Assembly (NCBI GenBank): GCA_009691925.1
Contig: SIAG01000171.1
Coordinates: 1 to 8,450 of the forward strand
From: Planctomycetaceae bacterium
GTDB taxonomy: Bacteria; Planctomycetota; Planctomycetia; Pirellulales; UBA1268
DNA length: 8,450 bases
Direction of reading: 5' to 3'
The translations under genes and the position numbers were made by a program. The notes under the pieces are model-generated. The model was not told where the DNA came from, made no database searches, and saw nothing but the letters and a program-made list of their open reading frames with translations. Below are positions 1 through 6,025 of the stretch, piece after piece (the stretch's first letter is position 1; each line of letters starts with the position of its first letter).

Positions 1-1116
1 GCGCGCCGGGCTGCACCGGCCGAAGCGAATGATCGGCAAGCCCAGACGCCGCCGGCCGACCAGAGTCCACGCGACCGCGCTCCCCTGCCCCCTGGTCCCA
101 CTGCAACACCTCCCGACGTCTTGCCACCGGCGCCGCCGCCCCTTTCCCCGCCGACATTGCCGTCTCCGGCCGGGCAGCCAGCGCTACCACCGCTGCCGCT
201 GACCGCCCCGCGGGTGGGACTCCCGGTGCCCTCCCCCTGGGCACCCACGCCCCCCCTCTACGCCCCCCAGCCAATGATGCCGCCCGGCCCGGGGCCCCAG
301 CAGCCCGGCCGCTACACGCTCGTCGACCGGGAAGTCTCGGTCCTCGACAGCGAAGGGAATTCGACGAGCGTCGGCCCCCTCACGCTCCTCTTCGACAGCG
401 CCACCGGCGAGGTGAGCTATCTCACCCGCGAGGGAAATGCGCTCGTTTGGTGCGTCGTTCCCCGGCCGCCGCATCATTATCAGCCGGCCGGGCATCCCGT
501 GCCCTGGTCGCAGCCGCACCTGGCGCCGCCGGGATCCGCGCCGTACCTCCCCGACGGTCGTCCACCGTCGCCGGTGCCCCCAAGCCTGCCGGCCGCACCT
601 CTGCCTCCGCTGCCGATGCCCACCCCGGCCTCACCAAGCCCGTTCACGCAGGACCCCGGTGCCGGGCCGCCGGCGCCGATCGCCAATCCGCTCGTCGACA
701 CCGCCGGCTTCCGCGACAGCGTCGCCGAGGCCGACCGACTCCGGGCCGAGCGGCGGGTCGGCGAAGCGGCATTCCTCGCCCTGGCCACGCCGGAGAGCGT
801 GATCCTCGACTGCCGCAGCCGGGCGTCGTTCGCCCGACTCCATGTCCGTGGCGCCGTCAACCTTCCCTTCCCCGACATCACCGCCGGGGAACTGGCCCGG
901 CTGATCCCGACTCCCACGACCCGCGTGCTGATTTATTGCAACAACAACTTCGCCGCGGCCCCGACGGCCTTCCCGGAGAAGGTAGCGCGGGCGGCGCTCA
1001 ATCACCACTCCTTTGCCACGCTCGTGGCCTACGGCTACCGCAACGTCTTCGAGCTCGCGCCGCTGGTCGACGTGGCGGCGACGGAGATTCCGCTCGAGGG
1101 GGAGGATGCGCCATGA
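1..1116 (+). CDS. Proline-rich protein with C-terminal rhodanese-like domain (5' end outside window)
   Basis: The reading frame is open from base 1. The first 120 bases have no ATG or GTG in frame, and the TTG at 121 has no Shine-Dalgarno sequence, so the gene very likely begins upstream. Window bases 1-300 encode a low-complexity Pro/Ala linker. Bases about 301-460 encode a small non-repetitive segment (GRYTLVDREV... to LVWCVV), followed by a second Pro-rich stretch to about 680. Bases about 740-1090 encode a rhodanese-like domain: an ILDCRS strand, an HVRGAVNLPF motif and the loop YCNNNF, whose Cys (codon 937-939) sits at the catalytic position. Rhodanese domains transfer sulfane sulfur or act as thiol-binding modules; the substrate here is unknown. 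The long Pro-rich linkers suggest an exported or envelope protein, but the N-terminus that would show a signal peptide is missing. The stop overlaps an ATG as ATGA. The domain call is fairly secure; the role is not. Confidence 0.85.
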   Translation, partial: ARRAAPAEANDRQAQTPPADQSPRDRAPLPPGPTATPPDVLPPAPPPLSPPTLPSPAGQPALPPLPLTAPRVGLPVPSPWAPTPPLYAPQPMMPPGPGPQQPGRYTLVDREVSVLDSEGNSTSVGPLTLLFDSATGEVSYLTREGNALVWCVVPRPPHHYQPAGHPVPWSQPHLAPPGSAPYLPDGRPPSPVPPSLPAAPLPPLPMPTPASPSPFTQDPGAGPPAPIANPLVDTAGFRDSVAEADRLRAERRVGEAAFLALATPESVILDCRSRASFARLHVRGAVNLPFPDITAGELARLIPTPTTRVLIYCNNNFAAAPTAFPEKVARAALNHHSFATLVAYGYRNVFELAPLVDVAATEIPLEGEDAP

Positions 1117-1151
1117 TCGGACATGATGCGACATGATCCACCATGCCCCAA
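1112..1151 (+). repeat. Four CATG-starting 10-bp tandem units
   Basis: CATG occurs at 1112, 1122, 1132 and 1142, exactly 10 bp apart, and the first three copies read CATGAT. The first copy overlaps the stop codon of the rhodanese gene. A GGGGGAGG sequence lies 7 bases before the first ATG (1113), which opens a 7-codon frame, MIGHDAT. Its TGA overlaps the ATG at 1133, which opens a 14-codon frame ending at 1177. Spacing of one helical turn would suit a protein-binding site, and the stacked ATGA overlaps would suit coupled leader peptides; either could also be chance. Confidence 0.5.
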
Positions 1152-1221
1152 ATAGCCCGATCCGGCTAAACTGCTGACGCCGCGACCGAGGCTCCCTTCA
1201 CTCCCACCGGAACCGCTCCCC

Positions 1222-1560
1222 ATGGCCGACAAGCCGATCCTCTTCCTCCTCCGCGCCGGTTTCCCCGACCCCAAGCATGGCCCCGGCGGCTCCTACTGCC
1301 CCGAGTGCACCGCCGTGACGGGGATCCTCTGGTATTACCCCGAGGTGGCGGCAAAGTTGGACATCCGCCAGGTCGATGTCCCGCGCCCGCGGCCTGAGGT
1401 CATCGCGATGGTCGGCGAGGAAAACCAGTCGTGCCCGGTGCTCGTTCTCCCTGCCGGAGAGACGCCGGCCGGTGTGCCGGTGGCCCATGGCAGAGCGTTC
1501 GTCTCCGGGCCGGAGGCGATCATCAAATACCTCGCCGATCACTACGGCACCGCCCAGTAG
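1222..1560 (+). CDS. DUF3088 family protein (thioredoxin-like fold, CPEC motif)
   Basis: This 112-aa protein has the features of the DUF3088 family as I know it: an N-terminal LFLLRAGFPDP strand and turn, the cysteine motif SYCPECTAV (C26 and C29), LDIRQVDVPRPRPEVI in the middle, the block GEENQSCPVLVL, and a C-terminal helix AIIKYLADHYG. The length is normal for the family. The fold is thioredoxin/glutathione-transferase-like; the CxxC pair suggests redox or metal chemistry, but I know of no established biochemical function. ATG 1222 begins the conserved N-terminus and is preceded only by a weak ribosome site (CCGGAA). The gene lies 105 bases after the rhodanese gene on the same strand, so two thiol-type proteins are adjacent. 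No clear promoter is visible; TAAACT at 1167-1172 is a weak -10 candidate without a -35. Confidence 0.85.
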   Translation: MADKPILFLLRAGFPDPKHGPGGSYCPECTAVTGILWYYPEVAAKLDIRQVDVPRPRPEVIAMVGEENQSCPVLVLPAGETPAGVPVAHGRAFVSGPEAIIKYLADHYGTAQ

Positions 1561-1562
1561 CC

Positions 1563-1674
1563 CTGACCGACTGGCCTGCCTTGGAACTCTTGATCAAGCC
1601 TGCATGTCGGTCAATGCCCCGTTGGGGGAACAGACTTTTAGTGACATCCAAACGACGACACCCAAGTCGGTCAG
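1563..1674. repeat. 10-bp inverted repeat bounding 112 bp, with a third partial copy inside
   Basis: CTGACCGACT at 1563-1572 is the exact reverse complement of AGTCGGTCAG at 1665-1674. The 8-base core GTCGGTCA occurs again at 1606-1613, exactly 60 bases before the copy that begins at 1666. A 10-bp perfect palindrome, CTTGATCAAG, lies between at 1589-1598. The interval is non-coding, begins 3 bases after the DUF3088 stop, and ends just before the convergent minus-strand gene. It sits at the left edge of the low-GC segment. It could be an attachment or recombination site, a miniature element remnant or a regulator site. I see no flanking target duplication. Confidence 0.5.
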
Positions 1675-1694
1675 AGAAGCTTATGCCATCTAGA

Positions 1695-2399
1695 TCAGGA
1701 CTCCCGCGGTAGGCCAGCTCTCGGTCGAGGAAAAAACTCATCGCCATCTCGTGGCGAGTAAGGCGTAGACATTATCTCATGGTCTCGCCGATTGAAGGCG
1801 TGCAGCACATATCCAACAAGTTCCAACGGCCAACGATCTCCAGCCCCGATACCCATGGCTATTCGTTTATCGGGATCGTCGAGGTCGCGCACAAACCATG
1901 GATAGAACCTCTTGATTTCTTCCAGAGTTCGATCTGGCATCGACCCGCCGAGCAGACGAACCCCACACTCCTTATATGCTTGCAATACGAAACCAACACA
2001 ACTGAATCTTTGGTAGGGAAAATCATCACTTGGCGCCTTCGCAGACGGCAGTATCACGTAAAGCTCTCTGGGGTCAGGTTTTTGCCCGCGCTTTCGATAC
2101 TCTTCTCTCCGTAGATCGGAAGCAGACTTAGACCGCGCAACGAACTTCTTGATGCGGAGCCTGTGCTCATCCGTCAGGGCCATCTGACCAACCGCATCAG
2201 TTGTCTTCGTGGCATTGCCAAGCGGTGGGCCCATGTGCGCTATCCGAAGCTGCGTAACACTCGTCACGTCACTACGCGCCGCCTCCTCGTCGCACAACAT
2301 AGCGTGTACCATCAGGCCCGAAACGCCGCTAGACTTTGCAAGCATATCCCCAGGACAAACTACCACTCGCGCAGTTTCCGTGGTCCTTTGGGCTGACAT
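1695..2399 (-). CDS. Hypothetical protein, third gene of the central cluster
   Basis: I do not recognise this 234-aa protein. Residues 1-75 include a segment with VVVCPGDML and LMVHAMLCDEEAA. Residues about 75-110 are charged and helical (LTDEHRLRIKKF). Residues 115-215 look like the conserved core: LYVILPSA, then RFSCVGFVLQAY with Cys134, then FYPWFV, WPLELVGYVLHAF with His200, and a C-terminal GDEFFP. The context of Cys134 recalls the catalytic Cys of NlpC/P60-type papain-fold enzymes (consensus near DCSGFV), but the Gly-rich strand around the usual His is not evident, so peptidase function is only a guess. No signal peptide or membrane helix is seen. The start ATG lies 9 bases after the preceding gene's stop; GGAAAGG about 14 bases upstream is a somewhat distant ribosome site. 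It is probably co-transcribed with the two genes before it. Confidence 0.75.
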   Translation of the reverse strand: MSAQRTTETARVVVCPGDMLAKSSGVSGLMVHAMLCDEEAARSDVTSVTQLRIAHMGPPLGNATKTTDAVGQMALTDEHRLRIKKFVARSKSASDLRREEYRKRGQKPDPRELYVILPSAKAPSDDFPYQRFSCVGFVLQAYKECGVRLLGGSMPDRTLEEIKRFYPWFVRDLDDPDKRIAMGIGAGDRWPLELVGYVLHAFNRRDHEIMSTPYSPRDGDEFFPRPRAGLPRES

Positions 2400-2408
2400 G
2401 CGATGTGA

Positions 2409-3599
2409 CTAACCTTTCCGAAGTCTGGCTACTGCCTTAGCCAACGCGACATCACGCTCTGAAATGCGATTGATTGCCTCGTCGATGTTGTCGCTTACCA
2501 TTTCGGCGAACCACCTAACCCCCGCAGCGGCAACTTTCTCATGAATTTTGGAAACCAACTTCCCACCGCCAGCAGAAGCAGCCTCAAGCACATGAACCGC
2601 AACTATTCCAAACATCGCAGTATTGGCGTAACTGTTTTGTAGTATCAAACGAGGCACAATGTAGGCGTCTACCAATTCAAACAACGTCTTCGTCAACGTT
2701 GGATAACACGCAGGCCACTTGTGCGACTCATATTTAAGTCGCCAACAAATACCTTTCGCAAACTCCATTTCGGCCTCATGATGAAGCACGGCGGTCTCGG
2801 TTGGCAACAACCAATCCCCATAGCCCTCAAAATCAGACTCCTGCATGTTCATTGCGAACTTTCGTATCGCCGAACACAACGTAACTATCGAACGCTGTTC
2901 GTCAACAAATCGCCGCTCGCTAATAAAATCCCGAAGTGCCTTGAGCAGTCTTGCTTTATGATCGCCCCGAAATGGCGCGACTTCAGCAAACAAAACTGCC
3001 GCTTCGTAGTCATCGGGATAGGCAGCCTTGCCCTCGAGCCGACTAAGAATACCCTCTGGTTCGTGCACCCAATTTTCGCTTGCCTTTTTATCTGGAAAAA
3101 AGACACTGGCTTGGCGCTGCGCGACAAACAACCCACGAGGGCCGGTAGCCGACCGCGATTTAAATGCAACCGCTGCGGAGTCCAATTCGTCAAGATTCAA
3201 GCGACGCTCAAGCGCAAAACAGTCATACGAAAGATCGTTACCATAGCCCGTGGAGCCCTCAACAAAACACTCTTCCCACAATTGACAGTCGTCAGCCAAA
3301 GGCTGCTGAAACAATTTTTTCAAATCGCTTTTTCTTTTCGCCCCTGCTAAAGACAACAAGCAATCGAGATAACGATCTTGCTTATTTCGAGGCCTTAGCA
3401 TGTACCACTCTGCGGAAGGAGAGTCGGCACGGGCTTGTAGTTGTTGGTCATAGGCTGCGTCAACTTCTTCCCGTGCAGCTTTCCTGTACTCATCCTCCAG
3501 CATAATGCTAGAACCGTAGGCCACATCTCTTTTCCACCGTCGGACACGCCGATCCTTGGCCGCGCTCGCCTTATGGAAACTACTGCTTATTTTAGCCAC
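2409..3599 (-). CDS. Hypothetical helical protein, second gene of the central cluster (GTG start)
   Basis: I do not recognise this 396-aa protein. The frame also contains an ATG at 3620, but nothing like a ribosome site precedes it. The GTG at 3599 has AGGAGG (3606-3611) at a 6-base spacing, so I place the start there. The gene then overlaps the previous one by 8 bases. Residues 1-50 are very basic with a KDRRVRRWKR patch, followed by a charged helix (LEDEYRKAAREEVDAAY). The rest is mainly predicted helix with scattered Cys and Trp, for example CQLWEECFVEG (105-115), LLKALRDFISERR (218-230) and DNIDEAINRISERDVALAKAV near the C-terminus. Residues 325-345 are mildly hydrophobic, but I would not call a membrane segment. 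No nucleotide-binding, nuclease or protease motif is evident. Codon and base use are less GC-rich than in the flanking housekeeping genes, which fits acquired DNA. Its role is likely linked to the two genes it is packed with. Confidence 0.75.
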   Translation of the reverse strand: MAKISSSFHKASAAKDRRVRRWKRDVAYGSSIMLEDEYRKAAREEVDAAYDQQLQARADSPSAEWYMLRPRNKQDRYLDCLLSLAGAKRKSDLKKLFQQPLADDCQLWEECFVEGSTGYGNDLSYDCFALERRLNLDELDSAAVAFKSRSATGPRGLFVAQRQASVFFPDKKASENWVHEPEGILSRLEGKAAYPDDYEAAVLFAEVAPFRGDHKARLLKALRDFISERRFVDEQRSIVTLCSAIRKFAMNMQESDFEGYGDWLLPTETAVLHHEAEMEFAKGICWRLKYESHKWPACYPTLTKTLFELVDAYIVPRLILQNSYANTAMFGIVAVHVLEAASAGGGKLVSKIHEKVAAAGVRWFAEMVSDNIDEAINRISERDVALAKAVARLRKG

Positions 3600-4266
3600 C
3601 GCACTCCTCCTCAATCGCATTGGGGAGAAACTGGCTCATACTGGCATCCAGGACCTTAACTTTTTCACGGGCCTTGGTCGCCCTGTCGATCAACAGATCA
3701 ATTTCATCAGGCATCAAAGCAAATTCGGTCTCTTCGCTGTCGCCATTCTGGCGCTGATATATAATTTTCATCGTGGTAACTGGAATGTAACCTTCTATGC
3801 CGTCCCTTGCCGGACTGAATACTGGGCGTGCATCGCACACGAACATCACGCCAAACAATTCGTTTCCAGTGGCTGTTTTAAGGGCCTGAGCTTTCTTAAC
3901 GCGAGAGATTGACGGCGAATTGCAGATGAGTTTCCTAAGAGCATCAAACCCGTTCTCGAGATCCTGCTCTTTCATGTAGCTATCTGGGTCTTCCAGCGAC
4001 TTCCACCAGTTCCTGACCATCCCCAACACGTACTTGACGGATTCGGGTGGCAGACTTGAGACAAGGCGGACAACGGCTTTCGCCACCCTCTCGTTAGCCA
4101 CGTTCACTGCAGCGACTTTTTCGATGGAATAGAAGCGAGCGGACGCGTGAAACGCATCCACAAGATGGTCGACTTGCTTTCCAGAAAGTTCCGAGAGCAG
4201 TTTGATATCTGTCACAAGTTGCCGAAACTCTTCGTCCTGCGTGTAAGTCGCTACATTATCTGGCAT
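3592..4266 (-). CDS. Hypothetical protein with possible COMM-like C-terminal domain, first gene of the central cluster
   Basis: This is a 224-aa protein from ATG 4266, which has AGGAAG (4271-4276) 4 bases upstream. The frame extends upstream to a GTG at 4326, but no ribosome site precedes it. Residues 10-115 are helical (FRQLVTDIKLLSELSGKQVDHL; VAKAVVRLVSSLPPESVKYVL; MVRNWWKSLEDP). Residues about 137-208 form a strand-strand-helix pattern: LFGVMFVCDARPVF, then IPVTTMKIIYQRQNGDSEET, then a helix (ALMPDEIDLLIDRATKAREK). The order, a helical domain of about 100 residues then a small beta domain and a long terminal helix, and the total length resemble eukaryotic COMMD proteins. This is pattern resemblance only, with no alignment run. 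The protein is soluble with no signal peptide. Its last codons contain the ribosome site of the next gene, so translation of the two is probably coupled. Confidence 0.75.
   Translation of the reverse strand: MPDNVATYTQDEEFRQLVTDIKLLSELSGKQVDHLVDAFHASARFYSIEKVAAVNVANERVAKAVVRLVSSLPPESVKYVLGMVRNWWKSLEDPDSYMKEQDLENGFDALRKLICNSPSISRVKKAQALKTATGNELFGVMFVCDARPVFSPARDGIEGYIPVTTMKIIYQRQNGDSEETEFALMPDEIDLLIDRATKAREKVKVLDASMSQFLPNAIEEECGG
3604..3612 (-). promoter_or_regulatory. Ribosome binding site inside the first cluster gene, setting the GTG start at 3599
   Basis: On the minus strand this reads GAGGAGGAG and encodes the Glu-Glu-Glu near the C-terminus of the 224-aa protein. Its core AGGAGG ends 6 bases before GTG 3599. 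It is the strongest Shine-Dalgarno sequence I noticed in the window and decides the start of the 396-aa gene against the ATG at 3620. Confidence 0.7.
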
Positions 4267-4598
4267 TGTTCTTCCTGAGATTTGTCTTCGAATCGCCACG
4301 CACTTCGCTGGCTTCTTTTTTTGCACTTAATAATAAACATACTCCGACGCCGCGATTCGATGATGACAGTGATTCCTACAAATCACTCGGCTTGCCGTAC
4401 TGCATTAATAGCTGGTTTCCTCGGAAAACTTGGCGTCGCGGCAATTATGCTAGTTGCAAGTATATGGGGACCAACGCTACTACCGTGGGTATGAGTAGCT
4501 TGATGATCCCCTGATTGGGACGAGAGCGGAACCGCGGGCAAACCTTTGGGCTCATTTGTACGCTTGATATTCTCCAGAAGACCGGACGGTCGACGGCA
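4267..4598. other. Non-coding right end of the low-GC segment, with one doubtful small membrane ORF
   Basis: No convincing gene is present here. The stretch lies between the cluster start and the point where Fic homology ends. It holds the likely cluster promoter and a run of seven T residues near 4316-4322. It also holds a 44-codon plus-strand frame (ATG 4360 to stop 4494) with a hydrophobic stretch, ALIAGFLGKLGVAAIMLVAS. That frame has no ribosome site, so I do not call it a gene. The minus-strand frame of the Fic remnant continues through 4385 without family resemblance. Confidence 0.5.
4330..4335 (-). promoter_or_regulatory. Possible -10 box for the three-gene cluster
   Basis: TATTAT on the minus strand lies in the only strongly AT-rich patch upstream of the cluster (about 4313-4340), 63 bases before ATG 4266. 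No good -35 box sits at the expected distance, so this is a weak proposal. Confidence 0.25.
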
Positions 4599-4829
4599 TT
4601 TCCTGACTTCCGCAGCGTCGAGCCGCTCCCCTTCGATCGCCGACGACTGCACGACGTCGCTTGTCAGCACCCGCAGGGCAGTCTCGGTCTGAAGATCGAA
4701 GCCGTGCGCCCGCATCCACCCGAGGAGCAGCCCCTGCGCGTGGCGCGTCGGCACGAGAGCCTGAAGGACGGCCCTATCGTCCCAGTGAAACGCCGGCCAG
4801 AGCTTTTTTTCGTGGATAAACGCCATCAT
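4383..4829 (-). pseudogene. Truncated Fic-family gene (only N-terminal DUF4172 part remains)
   Basis: The open frame is 148 codons, but only the first 76 or so (4829 down to about 4602) look like a Fic-family protein. They match the N-terminal DUF4172 region: an opening segment with WPAFHWDD, then HAQGLLLGWMRAHGFDL, then the typical DVVQSSAIEGERLDAAEVR, where SSAIEG is the inhibitory-type motif near the start of many Fic proteins. After EVR the family sequence stops abruptly and the frame reads into unrelated, lower-GC DNA to a stop at 4383. The catalytic Fic core (HPFxxGNGR), which in intact proteins lies some 150 or more residues later, is absent from the window. A full Fic protein AMPylates targets; this fragment cannot. 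The break marks the right edge of the central segment. No ribosome site precedes the start (two adjacent ATGs at 4829 and 4826). Confidence 0.75.
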
Positions 4830-4893
4830 CGCCGCATCTTTTGAGGCGATTATACCCCCCTTCGCCGCACGCGGAAAACAGGGACGTGCTGCG

Positions 4894-5940
4894 TTACCGC
4901 GGCTGGCTCGACAGCTGCACCAGCGCTTCGATGACGCGGGCCCGGGCCGCGGCGTCCTTCAGAATCAGATAGCGGTGCTTCCCGTTGGGATCGGGGGTGA
5001 ACGTCGTCGCCCCTTTCTCCGTCACCGTCACCTTCCCCGGTAGAGAGCGGTCGAAGTAGCCACGGCTCCCGAGAACCCCATCGAGGACACTCGTCAGATC
5101 CCAACTCGGCCGATCCTGCGGCGGCGGCGAGAGGATTTTGTAGGACTCCGCCACCGGATGATGGGGGACATCGAGAAAATCCTCGAGGATGCTCTGGCTG
5201 GGATACGGCAGCGCGATGCCAATCTCGAATCCACTCCAGATCATCTCCGTCGGCCACGCCGCGGCGAGCTTTGCCGCGGCGGCCCGATCCTTGACGACGT
5301 TGTATTCCTCGTAGACCGCGTTGCCGTCGATCGGCTCAAACGCCCCGGCCATCAGTTCGAGGAGCTTCACTTTCTTCGCCACGAGGGCCTTGCCGTCGAG
5401 CGGGCTTATCGCATCGGCGGGGCTGTCGAGGAGGCGGGCGAGATTGGTGGAGAAGCCGACCTGAACGACGACGACCGAGCCATCCTCCGCCGCCGCCAGC
5501 GCCTTCCGCAGGACTGCGACCGCCTCGGGGGCGTCTTTCGCATGGCGCAGCTGGTGGGGATAGCGTTCCTTGCCGGCAAAGGCGGGGTCGTGTTGGGTCG
5601 CCTCGGCGAGCTTGAGATAGACACTCTGCTCCTCGACGCCACCGGGGCGGACGACGCCGACCGGGATCTCCGTGCGGCCGTAGAAGCGGTTGATGCAGTC
5701 GACAAACGGCGCGGCGAGCGGGTGGTTGGCTGTGACCGTCACCGCGAGCAACTGGCACTGCTGGCGCGACTCAAGCGCATGGAGCATGGCCAGCGCCGCA
5801 ACGTCGTCGCAGTCGCCGCAGATGTCGGTGTCGAAGATCACCGGCACTGGGGCTGCTGCGTGGAGGGCCGCAGGGGCCGAGCCGAGCGTCGTCACAACAA
5901 GAAACGCCCAGGCCAAGCCGCGGCCAGTGAATCGTGCCAT
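4894..5940 (-). CDS. Secreted nucleoside-hydrolase-like protein
   Basis: This is a 348-aa protein from ATG 5940, with GGGGAG 8 bases upstream. The frame stays open further upstream, but that part overlaps the end of nadA in another frame and looks like its shadow. Residues 1-29 form a signal peptide (basic MARFTGRG, then a hydrophobic stretch, then an Ala-rich AALHAAA cleavage region), so the protein acts outside the cytoplasmic membrane. VIFDTDICGDCDDVAAL (34-50) matches the metal-binding Asp cluster of inosine-uridine nucleoside hydrolases in its longer DTDxGxDxDD form. EEYNVVKDRAAA (211-222) matches the conserved E-x-N...D segment, and D281 in SWDLTSVL probably supplies the distal calcium ligand. 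The expected reaction is hydrolysis of an N-ribosidic bond to free base and ribose; substrate is not predictable, and family members also include non-nucleoside hydrolases. It lies 85 bases downstream of nadA on the same strand and may share its transcript. Confidence 0.85.
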   Translation of the reverse strand: MARFTGRGLAWAFLVVTTLGSAPAALHAAAPVPVIFDTDICGDCDDVAALAMLHALESRQQCQLLAVTVTANHPLAAPFVDCINRFYGRTEIPVGVVRPGGVEEQSVYLKLAEATQHDPAFAGKERYPHQLRHAKDAPEAVAVLRKALAAAEDGSVVVVQVGFSTNLARLLDSPADAISPLDGKALVAKKVKLLELMAGAFEPIDGNAVYEEYNVVKDRAAAAKLAAAWPTEMIWSGFEIGIALPYPSQSILEDFLDVPHHPVAESYKILSPPPQDRPSWDLTSVLDGVLGSRGYFDRSLPGKVTVTEKGATTFTPDPNGKHRYLILKDAAARARVIEALVQLSSQPR

Positions 5941-5983
5941 CCAAAAGGCTCCCCAGAAAAGGATTATCCCCCGTCTCCCCACG

Positions 5984-6000
5984 CGGTCTGCCGCAGACCG
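5984..6000 (-). terminator. Hairpin between nadA and the nucleoside-hydrolase gene
   Basis: CGGTCTG (5984-5990) pairs perfectly with CAGACCG (5994-6000) across a CCG loop, 25 bases after the nadA stop. No T-run follows in the direction of transcription, so it is at best a weak or attenuating terminator, or an RNA-processing or stability element. Confidence 0.3.
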
Positions 6001-6025
6001 ACTCCGCCCGCCGCGAAAGCCCCGC

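Noticed and set aside
121..123. TTG as start of the rhodanese protein
   Set aside because: No Shine-Dalgarno precedes it, and the Pro-rich frame continues upstream to the window edge.
447..1112. Overlapping frames within the rhodanese gene
   Set aside because: They are Arg/Pro-rich shadows of the Pro-rich frame 1 protein; the rhodanese motifs occur only in frame 1.
2721..3350. 209-codon plus-strand frame opposite the 396-aa gene
   Set aside because: The minus-strand gene has a strong ribosome site and fits a tight operon; the plus frame has neither.
4324..4326. GTG as start of the first cluster gene
   Set aside because: No ribosome site, and it lies at the likely promoter; ATG 4266 has AGGAAG at good spacing.
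1575..4600. Integrase, transposase, tRNA or long direct repeats marking the island
   Set aside because: None found by eye; only the short inverted repeats at the left edge and the Fic break at the right edge mark its limits.
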